A DNA stretch of 63,366 nucleotides from positions 1 through 63,366 of the forward strand of contig JABFVL010000044.1 of the NCBI GenBank assembly GCA_013362805.1, in the 5' to 3' direction. The stretch is from Mycobacteriales bacterium (GTDB lineage Bacteria > Actinomycetota > Actinomycetes > Mycobacteriales > QHCE01). Of this stretch, positions 8,097 through 15,990 are shown one piece after another (within the stretch, counting starts at the first letter, position 1; the number at the start of each line of letters is the position of its first letter). Below the pieces are notes generated by a model, which saw nothing but the letters and a program-made list of their open reading frames with translations, did no database searches and had not been told where the DNA came from. Both the position numbers and the translations under genes were made by a program.

Positions 8097-8840
8097 TTAT
8101 GGCCCGTCGAGGCCAATAGATTCTGAAATACACACCTTTAGCTCGTTGTCTTCTTCGACAACCGCTACGGTTTCTTCACCATCAATGCTGTCGCCGTCGA
8201 CCGTCGCGGAATAGGTAAAATCAACGAGCCAATTCTCACCGTCCTTTTCCTCGCCAGTTACTTCAATAACGAAATCTTCGACGCCGGCATACGCATTTCT
8301 CCACTCGCCGTTTTCGATAAACGTGGAGATGTCTTCTTGGCAGCTCAACTCGGTCAGGGCAGCTTCGTCTTCCGCGACGATGGCGTCAAAATAGTCCTCG
8401 ACGACTTCGGTAGCTTTTCCGCTTTCCCCGTTGTCCTTCGTGTCACCTTTGTCGCTGTCCTTATTGTCGTCGTCACCGGTGAGCGCCCAGACGAGTGCCG
8501 CGCCGCCGATGACAAGGACAAGCAAAACCGCAGCGAAGATCAGCCAGTTTCGGGTGCTGTTATTACGGCGTGGCGGGCCGGGATATTGCCCAGGTTGACC
8601 CGGGTATTGGGGTGGCGGGCCCTGGTATGGCGGTTGTGCTGAATATTGCGGCTCTCCTGGGTATTGCGAAGCGGGTGGTTGAGCAGGGAATTGCGCGGTT
8701 GGCTGTTGCGGATCCGGGAACTGAGGACCTTGTGGTGGGTTTTGTGCGGGATAAGAGCCCGAGGCGGGAGGCATCTGCCCAGGTTGTTGCGGGTTATATG
8801 GCTGCTGAGGCTGGTCAGGGCCGGTCGGCGGCTGGGACAT
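8097..8840 (-). CDS. Membrane-anchored protein with Pro/Gln/Gly-rich head and NTF2-like tail (paralogue 2 of 3)
   Basis: A 247-residue protein with the same plan as its two neighbours: a Pro/Gln/Tyr-rich head (1-105), a single membrane segment starting WLIFAAVLLVLVIGG, an Asp/Lys/Asn-rich linker and a domain beginning VVEDYFDAIVAEDEAALTEL. The paired cysteines are in ELSCQED and LKVCISES. The start ATG at 8840 is set by AGGAG 5 bases upstream; a longer frame has no such signal. The linker DDDNKDSDKGDTKDNGESG is unusually charged compared with the Gly/Ser linker of paralogue 1. No catalytic residues are recognisable. By analogy to DUF4878-type domains it may bind a small ligand or peptide outside the membrane, but this is inference. 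Confidence 0.8.
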   Translation of the reverse strand: MSQPPTGPDQPQQPYNPQQPGQMPPASGSYPAQNPPQGPQFPDPQQPTAQFPAQPPASQYPGEPQYSAQPPYQGPPPQYPGQPGQYPGPPRRNNSTRNWLIFAAVLLVLVIGGAALVWALTGDDDNKDSDKGDTKDNGESGKATEVVEDYFDAIVAEDEAALTELSCQEDISTFIENGEWRNAYAGVEDFVIEVTGEEKDGENWLVDFTYSATVDGDSIDGEETVAVVEEDNELKVCISESIGLDGP

Positions 8841-8925
8841 CAACGCTCCTTTGCAGACATACAGTCTGTGCACTATTTATCCCACATTAAGCGCTTAGGG
8901 TAGATTTACCGCATTAAACGCACGA

Positions 8926-8955
8926 GATCCCCCCGGCAAAGTCGCCGAGGGGATC
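8926..8955 (-). terminator. Hairpin after the third membrane paralogue gene
   Basis: A 12-bp stem with one mismatch (8926-8937 and 8944-8955, loop AAAGTC) lies 20 bases past the stop of the 8976-9590 gene. It lacks a T-run. It may attenuate rather than fully stop transcription into paralogue 2. Confidence 0.6.
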
Positions 8956-8975
8956 CGTGGAAAAGCTACTGGAGA

Positions 8976-9590
8976 TTAGAAAGCCTTTGAAGGGCAAACC
9001 TTGTAGTCGCCGTCTTCTTTCACCACAGGAAGTTCGCCTTCGCTGGAGTCAGACTTACCGTCGACCTCGACCTCAATGGAGTACTCGACCATCCAGACGT
9101 CGCCATCTTTGGTGTCGCCCTTGATGTCAACACTCTTGAGCTCGACGTCCATGCCGCCATCATCGAAGGCGTTGTCATCGTCGATGCCCTCACGGTCTTC
9201 TTTGCAGACGACCTTCTTCAGCTGACCCTTGTCTTTGTCGGCGCCCGCTTCGAAGAACAGTTCGACAGCTTCGCCGGGGCTACCAGCAGATTCATCACGC
9301 ATGAAGAAGAACCAGGAGCCACCGCCGATGACGAGCAGAGCGGCTACACCGATTCCGATGATAAGGAAGAGCTTGTTTTTGTTGCCTGGCTGCTGGCCGT
9401 AACCCTGTTGACCGTAGCCCGGCTGCTGGCCATATGCGGGTTGGCCACCTGGCTGCTGGCCGTAACCCGGCTGCGGCTGGTTGAACCCTGGCTGCTGCGG
9501 CTGCTGTCCGTAGCCTGGCTGCTGGCCGCCGAAACCTGGCTGCTGGCCTGGCTGCTGGCCCGGGTAGCCGCCGGGAGGCTGCTGAGTCAT
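8976..9590 (-). CDS. Membrane-anchored protein with Pro/Gln/Gly-rich head and NTF2-like tail (paralogue 3 of 3)
   Basis: A 204-residue protein: a head of repeated [14 protein letters not shown] units (1-75), a membrane segment ([20 protein letters not shown]), and a charged extracytoplasmic domain beginning [18 protein letters not shown]. The paired cysteines are in KKVVCKED and YKVCPSKAF, the latter close to the C-terminus. The ATG at 9590 has GAGGGG 7 bases upstream. It is transcribed first of the three paralogues. The head repeats are visible at DNA level as near-tandem GGCTGCTGGCC units, a substrate for length variation. It is divergent from the DUF4177/RidA pair, with 177 bases between. 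Function unknown. Confidence 0.8.
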   Translation of the reverse strand: MTQQPPGGYPGQQPGQQPGFGGQQPGYGQQPQQPGFNQPQPGYGQQPGGQPAYGQQPGYGQQGYGQQPGNKNKLFLIIGIGVAALLVIGGGSWFFFMRDESAGSPGEAVELFFEAGADKDKGQLKKVVCKEDREGIDDDNAFDDGGMDVELKSVDIKGDTKDGDVWMVEYSIEVEVDGKSDSSEGELPVVKEDGDYKVCPSKAF

Positions 9591-9767
9591 TGCGAATCCC
9601 CTCGCGCTGTGGATAGTTGTACGTGCCGCCAGGGTACTGACGGCTGTTAACCAGTAAACGTGCACCCCGGGGCCGGCATATCCCTTATTTGTGCCACAAC
9701 GATTTCTGTATCCAAGGCAATGCTGACCGTGCGGACGGACAGCGCGCACATGTCGTAAGTTTTAGGC

Positions 9768-9941
9768 ATGTCTACCTCCGAAAATTCCGGCAAATGGGAA
9801 TACGCGACCGCACCTCTATTGATTCACGCCACAAAACAAATTCTCGATAGTTGGGGTGATGATGGCTGGGAACTCGTTACCGTCATCCCTGGGCCAAACG
9901 CTGATCAACTCGTGGCCTACTTCAAACGTCCCAAGGCATAG
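9768..9941 (+). CDS. DUF4177-family small protein (Rv3678A-like)
   Basis: A 57-residue protein starting MSTSENSGKWEYATAPLL and containing the family core GDDGWELVTVIPGPN followed by LVAYFKRPK. DUF4177 proteins are small beta-rich domains of unknown role. The start has no clear ribosome-binding site and may be leaderless. It lies 14 bases upstream of the ridA-like gene, the same pairing as Rv3678A/Rv3678c in mycobacteria, so the two are almost certainly one operon. It is easily missed because of its size. Confidence 0.85.
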   Translation: MSTSENSGKWEYATAPLLIHATKQILDSWGDDGWELVTVIPGPNADQLVAYFKRPKA

Positions 9942-9955
9942 GAGACGACGCGTCG

Positions 9956-10411
9956 ATGAGCTACACAAAAAATCTCGCTGAGCTCGGCCTTGTGCTGCCG
10001 CCAGTAGCCTCACCCGCTGGCGCATATGTGCCGGCTGTGCGCAGCGGCAACTATGTGTATACCGCTGGCCAGTTGCCAATCATCGATGGCGAGCTCGCCG
10101 CCACGGGCAAGCTTGGTGCCGAAATCACCGCCGAGCAAGGCAAGGAGCTGACGGCGCGGTGCGCTCTCAACGCTTTGGCCGCGCTTGACGATGTGGCTGG
10201 CTTGGACAATGTTGTACGCATCGTCAAAGTCGTGGGCTTCATTGCCTCAGCGCCTGGATTCACGGCCCAACCCGCCGTGCTCAATGGTGCCAGCGAGCTA
10301 TTGGGCGCGGTATTTGGCGAAAATGGCCGTCATGCCCGAAGCGCTGTGGGAGTCTCCGAGCTTCCGCTTGGTTCACCGGTCGAAGTCGAGCTCATCGCAG
10401 AAGTCCGATAA
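9956..10411 (+). CDS. RidA/YjgF-family protein (Rv3678c-like)
   Basis: A 151-residue protein of the RidA superfamily, trimeric deaminases that clear reactive enamine/imine intermediates. The opening SYTKNLAELGLVLPPVASPAGAY and the segment SGNYVYTAGQLPIIDGEL are typical of the YjgF-like subgroup (LPPVA start) found beside crp in actinobacteria. The family's active-site Arg position is not conserved in an obvious way (the C-terminal strand reads LPLGSPVEVELIAEV, without the RxxVEVxxxA arginine of RidA proper), so activity on enamines is uncertain. AGGAG lies about 11 bases before the ATG. It forms an operon with the DUF4177 gene. A second, unrelated-context RidA paralogue lies at 60328-60735. 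Confidence 0.85.
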   Translation: MSYTKNLAELGLVLPPVASPAGAYVPAVRSGNYVYTAGQLPIIDGELAATGKLGAEITAEQGKELTARCALNALAALDDVAGLDNVVRIVKVVGFIASAPGFTAQPAVLNGASELLGAVFGENGRHARSAVGVSELPLGSPVEVELIAEVR

Positions 10412-10418
10412 TTAGTAC

Positions 10419-10475
10419 AACGTGTCACGGTTTCTTTGCTTTCGTCATATTCGACAGCGGGAGCCGTGACACGTT
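10419..10475 (+). terminator. Hairpin after ridA-like gene
   Basis: A perfect 12-bp stem (10419-10430 and 10464-10475) with a 33-base loop begins 7 bases after the stop codon. The loop contains TTTCTTTGCTTTCG. It is probably the operon terminator, although the long loop could also mark a small structured RNA upstream of the kinase gene. Confidence 0.6.
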
Positions 10476-10524
10476 TAAGTCTGTCGCCCTCTTATCGCCC
10501 GATGGTCTTCGGTACTTTCTAAGG

Positions 10525-12102
10525 GTGACCCAAACGCCGCAGCCCGACTCGCCCGTTCCAGGGCTATCCGAGCTGACCGTCATCGCGCGCGGCGGATACG
10601 CCACGGTGTACCGCGCGAAGCAAGATTCGGTCGGCCGTGAGGTCGCGCTGAAAGTCGACATTCGTACATTGCAGGATGCGCGTGATCGACGTCGGTTCTT
10701 GCGTGAAGCCGAAGCGGCCGGTCGAATGTCCGGACATCCGCATATCGTGCATCTATATGACGCTGGAGTGACCTCGGACGATCACCCCTACTTGGTGATG
10801 GAACTCTGCTCGGGCGGCTCATATGCCACGAAAATGCGCAAAGATGGGCCTATCTCGGCTACGGAAGCCAGGTCACTGGGCATCAAAATCGCCGATGCCC
10901 TGCAGGCGGCACACGAGTCAGGGGTACTTCACCGAGATGTGAAGCCCGGCAATATTTTGATCAACCGTTACGGCGTCCCCGGGTTGGCGGACTTCGGTTT
11001 GGCGGCGGTGATCGACGCGAGTCATGACCTGTCGGTCACCGTGGAATCACTCACACCCGCATACGCTCCTCCAGAAGTATTCCGACTTGAACGACCGGCC
11101 GAAGCCGGTGACATTTATTCGCTGTGCGCCACCCTGTATGCCATGCTGTCCGGAAAACCACCTCGTTGGCCAGCCACCGGCGAATCGCCGAGCCCAATGC
11201 AAATGGTGGGCCTATTTGGCCAACCCATCGCAGACATTTTGGGCGTGCCAGATGGCCTAATGAATGTCTTGCGCAAAGGCATGGCGCAAGAAAAACAGGA
11301 TCGATTCGCTAGCGCGGGTGACTTGCGGGATGCCTTTGAGGCGTTGAATGCTGATGGCAGCGGAACGGTTGTCGCCCCACCGCCACCAGCGCAGTCGGAA
11401 ATTCCCACGCCACAAATCAACCCAATAGCACCGCCGCCGCTTGAGTCCACCGTTTCCGCGCCACCATTTCAATCGGGGACTCCGGCCCATTCTGGGGGGC
11501 AATTTATCCCCGGACCGGTTGCGAATCAAGCATCGCCGTTGAGCCCTGCTCCATTGGCTCCGCCCGCAAATTTTGCGCCGCCCATGGCATTCTCGCCATC
11601 CGCCTCAAAGCAGCCACGTCGGGGAACGCCAGTGTTGGTGGGAGCCCTTGTCACCTTGATTCTGCTGCTGGTCGGTGTGATCGGTGGCGGAGCTTGGTGG
11701 CTAGCTACTCGTGATGATGGCTCCACCAGTGTTTCCACGGATGCGCGCCCTCCACAAGATTGCCCATTTACCCCAGCAGGGGTGCAGTGCCCAACTGAAC
11801 CAGAGTGCTTCGATGATGCGCTGGCTGAGGCCGATTGCGCGCAAGAGCATGCTTTCGAGACTTTTGCGGTGGCCGCGCTACCTGGCACCGTGGCGAGCGT
11901 TGACGCGATTGAAGACAACGCGTATGTGAAAGCCCTTTGCAGTACCGAAGCTTTGAGCACTGCCTTGGGTGGTGCGTCTACTAATGGGTGGACTGTGCGT
12001 GTGATCGCACCTTCGGCCGATGGTTTCGCGGCCGGCAAACGCGACATTCGTTGCGTTGCCGGCCGGGAAAAGCCATTTGAGAATACGCTTTTTGGAAGTT
12101 AG
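10525..12102 (+). CDS. Transmembrane Ser/Thr protein kinase with extracellular septum-formation-like domain
   Basis: A 525-residue receptor-type kinase. The kinase domain (about 10-270) has [10 protein letters not shown] (glycine loop), ALKV (catalytic Lys), HRDVKPGN (catalytic loop) and DFG, so it should be active. A Pro-rich linker (about 280-360) leads to one membrane segment ([22 protein letters not shown]). The outer domain has paired cysteines and the pattern [21 protein letters not shown]... [11 protein letters not shown]... DIRCVAG, which I recognise as the septum-formation domain type (Septum_form), not the PASTA type usual in PknB. The GTG start at 10525 lacks a ribosome-binding site and may be leaderless. 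Its 3' end overlaps crp by 4 bases on the opposite strand. It is an insertion relative to the mycobacterial gene order. Signals sensed are unknown. Confidence 0.85.
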   Translation: MTQTPQPDSPVPGLSELTVIARGGYATVYRAKQDSVGREVALKVDIRTLQDARDRRRFLREAEAAGRMSGHPHIVHLYDAGVTSDDHPYLVMELCSGGSYATKMRKDGPISATEARSLGIKIADALQAAHESGVLHRDVKPGNILINRYGVPGLADFGLAAVIDASHDLSVTVESLTPAYAPPEVFRLERPAEAGDIYSLCATLYAMLSGKPPRWPATGESPSPMQMVGLFGQPIADILGVPDGLMNVLRKGMAQEKQDRFASAGDLRDAFEALNADGSGTVVAPPPPAQSEIPTPQINPIAPPPLESTVSAPPFQSGTPAHSGGQFIPGPVANQASPLSPAPLAPPANFAPPMAFSPSASKQPRRGTPVLVGALVTLILLLVGVIGGGAWWLATRDDGSTSVSTDARPPQDCPFTPAGVQCPTEPECFDDALAEADCAQEHAFETFAVAALPGTVASVDAIEDNAYVKALCSTEALSTALGGASTNGWTVRVIAPSADGFAAGKRDIRCVAGREKPFENTLFGS

Positions 12103-12773
12103 CGGGCCCGGCGTGCGAGACGTTCTGGGTCCAAAATGATGACGCTCTTGCCTTCCAAGCGGAGCCAGCTGCGTGATGCGAATTCGGCCAATGCCTTGTT
12201 CACGGTTTCTCGCGAGGCGCCAACGAGCTGAGCGAGCTCTTCTTGAGTGAGGTCGTGGGTGACGCGCAGTGCCGCTCCTTCGCGCACGCCAAAACGCTTG
12301 GCGAGAATGAGAAGGTTTTTCGCGACGCGACCGGGGACGTCGGTGAAAATAAGGTCAGCCAGCATGTCGTTGGTGCGACGAAGGCGGCGGGCCAGAACTC
12401 GGAGGAGTTGTTCCGAGATTTGTGGACGGTTTGTGATCCACGGGCGCAGTGCGTTTTGTCGCATTCGCGCGAGTTTCGTGTCTGTGACCGCAATCGCGTT
12501 CGCCGTCCGTGGTCCTGGATCAAACACCGAGAGTTCGCCACAAAGGTCGCCCGCACCTAGAACCGCGAGCATATTCTCGCGGCCATCGGCTGAGCGTCGA
12601 CCAACCTTCACTTTTCCGCTCATCACGATGTAAAGGCTGTCACCGAACTCGCCCTGGGCGAAAATCGTGTGACCTTTCGGCACCTCGAGGTACTCCAGGT
12701 GCGCGGCAAGCGCCTCGGCGTCCTCTGGCTCGACTCCTTGGAAAAGGCCAGATTTCGCGAGTACCTCGTCCAT
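12099..12773 (-). CDS. crp: cAMP-responsive transcription regulator Crp (Rv3676-type)
   Basis: A 224-residue Crp/Fnr regulator, the same length as mycobacterial Crp. The cyclic-nucleotide domain has the phosphate-binding cassette [15 protein letters not shown]; the dimer helix reads [21 protein letters not shown]; the winged HTH has [18 protein letters not shown] as recognition helix region. The ATG at 12773 is chosen over the upstream GTG at 12782 because AGGGGG lies 8 bases before it and the resulting start [18 protein letters not shown] matches the family. It should bind TGTGA-type operators in response to cAMP and control central metabolism. It converges on and overlaps the kinase gene by 4 bases. 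Confidence 0.95.
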   Translation of the reverse strand: MDEVLAKSGLFQGVEPEDAEALAAHLEYLEVPKGHTIFAQGEFGDSLYIVMSGKVKVGRRSADGRENMLAVLGAGDLCGELSVFDPGPRTANAIAVTDTKLARMRQNALRPWITNRPQISEQLLRVLARRLRRTNDMLADLIFTDVPGRVAKNLLILAKRFGVREGAALRVTHDLTQEELAQLVGASRETVNKALAEFASRSWLRLEGKSVIILDPERLARRAR

Positions 12774-13014
12774 GAATGACACCCCCTGCTAGTGAAATGG
12801 GCAGCGCCCGCACTGATCAGGCATTAGCATATGCCAGCGCGCACAGCTGGAGAACGTGACTGCCATCTTGCCGTGCAAGAAGGGATGCTAGCGCTAACTT
12901 CTTCGGTTTAAACCGGTTATTTCGCCCCGGTTACCTAGATTAAGTCAGAAAGTTGCCGACCTGAGAGCGGTAATGCAAGAACTCGCCGTCATACCCAGCC
13001 CGTAGGGTGAAGTA
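12774..13014. promoter_or_regulatory. Divergent crp/nth promoter region
   Basis: These 241 bases hold the promoters of crp and nth and no gene. Two symmetric elements are visible: CTTGCCGTGCAAG at 12869-12881 and the 12-bp palindrome CGGTTTAAACCG at 12904-12915, which is followed by two further CCGGTTA-like half-sites. Neither fits the Crp consensus, so they may bind another regulator. Confidence 0.4.
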
Positions 13015-13776
13015 ATGAGCTCGCCCAAGCCCACTGGCGCCAAGCCTGATACAGCCCTTGTTCGCAGGGCAAGGAAGCTAAGTCGTGCCCTAGCCGCGTT
13101 GCATCCCGATGCGCATTGTGAACTAGATTTTCGCAATCCTCTCGAGTTGGCCGTGGCCACAATTTTGTCCGCTCAATGCACTGACGTGCGGGTGAACGCC
13201 ACCACTCCCGCGATCTTCGACAAATACCGAACCGCCCTCGACTACGCGCAAGCCGATCGGGCCGAGCTAGAGCAACTAGTTCGCCCCACTGGTTTTTACC
13301 GCAACAAGACGAATTCGTTGCTCGGCTTGGGCGCCGCTCTGGTGGAGAGATTCGACGGCCAACTTCCTGGCACTTTGCCAGAACTTGTTTCGCTTCCCGG
13401 CATAGGTCGCAAGACAGCCAATGTCATTCTGGGCAACGCCTTCAACACGCCTGGGCTCACGGTCGACACCCATTTTCAGCGCATCGTCCGGCGATGGGAG
13501 TGGACCGAAGAAACTGATCCGGTGAAGATCGAATTCGCTGTCGCCGACTTGTTGCCCAAGAAAGACTGGACGCTGTTTTCGCACCAAGCGATTTTCCATG
13601 GGCGTCGCGTGTGTCATTCGCGCAAGCCCGCGTGTGGCGCATGCGCTTTGCAGAAAATGTGCCCTTCGGCCGGGTTGGGCCCGATGGATCCGGCGACGGC
13701 CGTCAAACTGTTGAAAGGGCCACGAGTCGAGGAACTTGCTCAAGCCGCTGGAATTGACGACGAGCTAGTGCCTTGA
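13015..13776 (+). CDS. nth: Endonuclease III
   Basis: A 253-residue DNA glycosylase/AP lyase for oxidised pyrimidines in base excision repair. The helix-hairpin-helix [17 protein letters not shown] carries the catalytic Lys, [10 protein letters not shown] the catalytic Asp, and the C-terminal [17 protein letters not shown] the four-cysteine [4Fe-4S] loop (C-x6-C-x2-C-x5-C). All are intact. The ATG at 13015 gives an N-terminal extension of about 20 residues relative to the E. coli enzyme, as in other actinobacteria. The stop overlaps the start of the next gene by one base, so the TlpA-like lipoprotein is translationally coupled, the same order as Rv3674c-Rv3673c. Confidence 0.95.
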   Translation: MSSPKPTGAKPDTALVRRARKLSRALAALHPDAHCELDFRNPLELAVATILSAQCTDVRVNATTPAIFDKYRTALDYAQADRAELEQLVRPTGFYRNKTNSLLGLGAALVERFDGQLPGTLPELVSLPGIGRKTANVILGNAFNTPGLTVDTHFQRIVRRWEWTEETDPVKIEFAVADLLPKKDWTLFSHQAIFHGRRVCHSRKPACGACALQKMCPSAGLGPMDPATAVKLLKGPRVEELAQAAGIDDELVP

Positions 13777-14345
13777 TGAAAATATTGCGATGGTGTGCCG
13801 CTTTTTTGGTGCTCGTCACCGGTCTCGTCTCTTGCTCGAACAGCAAAGACGACAAACCCGACGTTATTGGTTCCATAGCTTTCGCGCCCTGCCCTGAACC
13901 TTCTGGAGCCGCGCCCGCGCGTGGTGGGTTGCCGGATCTCACCCTCACTTGCCTCAATCGCAGTGGCACCACTTTTCAGCTAAATCAGCCGATAGGCGTG
14001 CCGATGGTGGTCAACTTGTGGGCGTCGTGGTGCCCGCCATGTGGAAAAGAGCTGCCAGCGTTCCAACGCCTGAGCGACGATACGCAGGGCAAGCTTGTGG
14101 TGCTTGGTGTGGTGACGGAAGACGAGGTCAAGGGCGCGGTAGGGGCGGCGACCGACATCGGTTTGACCTTTCCCAATGTGTATGACCGTTCGGGTGAACT
14201 GCGTCGAGAGCTTGGCCGCACGGGCTTGCCAGTGACTGTCTTCGTTGACGCTCAGGGCCAGGTGAAGCATGTGTACAACGGTGCTCCCTTGGCTGATGAA
14301 TCATTGCGAGCCCTCGTGCGGGAACACCTCGCCATCGAAGCGTAA
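13776..14345 (+). CDS. TlpA-like thioredoxin-fold lipoprotein (Rv3673c-like)
   Basis: A 189-residue exported redox protein. The signal peptide ends in the lipobox LVSC (Cys about 19), so it should be lipid-anchored outside the membrane. The thioredoxin fold carries the active site ASWCPPCGKELPAF and the cis-proline loop GLPVTVFVDAQG. This makes it a thiol reductant or cytochrome-maturation-type TlpA/ResA protein. The ATG at 13776 shares its first base with the nth stop; a TTG one codon upstream (13773) also precedes it. Additional cysteines in FAPCPEPS and TLTCLNRSG lie before the fold and may form their own disulfide. In mycobacteria the same gene follows nth. Confidence 0.88.
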   Translation: MKILRWCAAFLVLVTGLVSCSNSKDDKPDVIGSIAFAPCPEPSGAAPARGGLPDLTLTCLNRSGTTFQLNQPIGVPMVVNLWASWCPPCGKELPAFQRLSDDTQGKLVVLGVVTEDEVKGAVGAATDIGLTFPNVYDRSGELRRELGRTGLPVTVFVDAQGQVKHVYNGAPLADESLRALVREHLAIEA

Positions 14346-14386
14346 TACCATTGGGGGGTATTCTCCGAGTGTGAAAAGATGAGGTA

Positions 14387-15295
14387 ATGGGCGCTGACCA
14401 CAGTCACGGGATAAACGCGGCAAGCGTGGGTTCGCGGCACCGTCGCCCACTATTCATCGCGTTCGCACTCACCGTGGCATATATGGTCGCTGAGATCATC
14501 GGTGGTCTCATCACCAACTCACTTGCTCTGCTCTCTGACGCAGCACACATGGGCACCGATGCGCTGGGCCTGGGCATGGCTCTCGCTGCTGTCTTGCTCG
14601 CTGGGCGAAAGGGCCCTCCGCACCGCACCTTCGGCCTCTATCGGCTCGAAGTTCTCGCCGCCCTCGCCAACGCTCTGCTGTTGTTTGGTGTCGCCGGATA
14701 TGTGCTATATGAGGCTTATGAGCGCTGGTCCGACCCGCCCGAGGTTGAAGCGCTCCCCATGGCCTTTGTCGCTCTCGGCGGTCTAGTTGTGAACATCATC
14801 AGCTTCCGACTACTCATGGCCGGCGCAAAAGAAAGCATCAACGTTAAAGGCGCATATATGGAAGTACTCGGCGACTTGCTGGGCTCTATTGGTGTGCTCG
14901 TTGGCGCCATCATCATCGCCACCACGGGCTGGGGCTACGCCGACCCGCTGATCGCCGGCGCGATAGGTCTGCTGATTTTGCCACGGACCTTCAGCCTCGC
15001 TCGACAAGCGATACGCATTCTGATGGAAGCCGCCCCCAAAGGCATCGATGTAGTAGACATCAAAAAACAAATTCAAGCGTTGCCCGGCGTAGTAGACACC
15101 CACGACCTCCACGTATGGACGATCACCTCTGGGCTTGACGCGGTCGCCGGCCACGTGGTGGTGGCGGATGCCGCCAGTCCAACGGCAGTGCTAAGTGCCA
15201 CCCAACAGCTACTCCGCGAGAAATATCATTTGGAGCACATCACCATTCAAACTGAGACACTTGACCAAAACAGTCACGCTGGAAGCTGCCAATGA
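14387..15295 (+). CDS. Cation diffusion facilitator (zinc/cadmium exporter)
   Basis: A 302-residue CDF transporter of the CzcD/ZitB type. A short His-containing N-terminus (ADHSHG) precedes six membrane segments; the metal site is formed by LLSDAAHMGTDAL in TM2 and YMEVLGDLLGS in TM5 (His/Asp...His-to-Glu variation: the TM5 site reads E-x-x-x-D). The cytoplasmic C-terminal domain has VDTHDLHVWTITSG and ends HLEHITIQTE. It exports Zn2+ or Cd2+ against protons. GAGG lies 4-8 bases before the ATG. It overlaps the following Nudix gene by 4 bases (ATGA). The gene is an insertion between the Rv3673c and Rv3672c equivalents. Note that the TM5 ligand is normally His-x-x-x-Asp; the Glu here may alter metal selectivity. 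Confidence 0.88.
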   Translation: MGADHSHGINAASVGSRHRRPLFIAFALTVAYMVAEIIGGLITNSLALLSDAAHMGTDALGLGMALAAVLLAGRKGPPHRTFGLYRLEVLAALANALLLFGVAGYVLYEAYERWSDPPEVEALPMAFVALGGLVVNIISFRLLMAGAKESINVKGAYMEVLGDLLGSIGVLVGAIIIATTGWGYADPLIAGAIGLLILPRTFSLARQAIRILMEAAPKGIDVVDIKKQIQALPGVVDTHDLHVWTITSGLDAVAGHVVVADAASPTAVLSATQQLLREKYHLEHITIQTETLDQNSHAGSCQ

Positions 15296-15957
15296 CAGAT
15301 CTGCCAGAGTGGACACAACGGCTGCGAAAACGTCTTGTGTCTGGCTCAGAAAAACCCACCTGGGTGCCCGACGCTCCCAACAATGCCCGCCCCGCCGCTG
15401 TATTGGTCGTTCTTACCGGACATGACGATCCCAATGTGCTGCTGATTGAACGGCCCGCGACGATGCGAAATCATGCCGGGCAAATCGCGTTCCCAGGCGG
15501 TGCGATTGATGACACCGATGCTGATCCACAAGCAGCGGCACTGCGAGAAGCAAAAGAAGAGATCGCGCTAGATCCTGCCAGTGTCACCATTTTGGGAGAG
15601 CTCGCACCCATCTGGGTAGCGCCCTCGAACTTCGTTGTCACCCCCATAGTCGCCTGGTGGCATGCTCCTCACCTGTTGGCGGAGCACAATCCGCACGAAG
15701 TAGCGCGCGTTCTTCGCCCAGGGCTGCACACACTGGCTCAACCCGAGACCCGCTTGCGGGTGCAACTAGGTAACGGTCGGTACGGCCCGGCATTCGATGT
15801 CGACGGAACAATCGTGTGGGGATTCACCGGCGGCATCGTCGCGATGCTTCTTAAGCTTGGCGGCTGGGAACAGCCGTGGGACCGCTCCCGCACACTCAGC
15901 CTCCAACAACTTGGTGTGACCAGCGCCCCACCCACCCCCGAACCGCCGGGAAGCTAA
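15292..15957 (+). CDS. Nudix hydrolase, CoA-pyrophosphatase-like (Rv3672c-like)
   Basis: A 221-residue Nudix protein. The box runs from GGAIDDTD through ALREAKEEIALD, with the catalytic REAKEE intact; the glycine that normally follows EE is replaced by Ile-Ala. The preceding IERPATMRNHAGQIAFPGG is characteristic of the NudL/CoA diphosphatase group, which cleaves CoA to 4'-phosphopantetheine and 3',5'-ADP. It overlaps the CDF gene by 4 bases and precedes marP, as Rv3672c precedes marP in mycobacteria. The altered glycine is a reason to hold the substrate assignment at moderate confidence. Confidence 0.87.
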   Translation: MTDLPEWTQRLRKRLVSGSEKPTWVPDAPNNARPAAVLVVLTGHDDPNVLLIERPATMRNHAGQIAFPGGAIDDTDADPQAAALREAKEEIALDPASVTILGELAPIWVAPSNFVVTPIVAWWHAPHLLAEHNPHEVARVLRPGLHTLAQPETRLRVQLGNGRYGPAFDVDGTIVWGFTGGIVAMLLKLGGWEQPWDRSRTLSLQQLGVTSAPPTPEPPGS

Positions 15958-15990
15958 GCCGAACCAGCGCGTCCATGCCACGATAGAACA

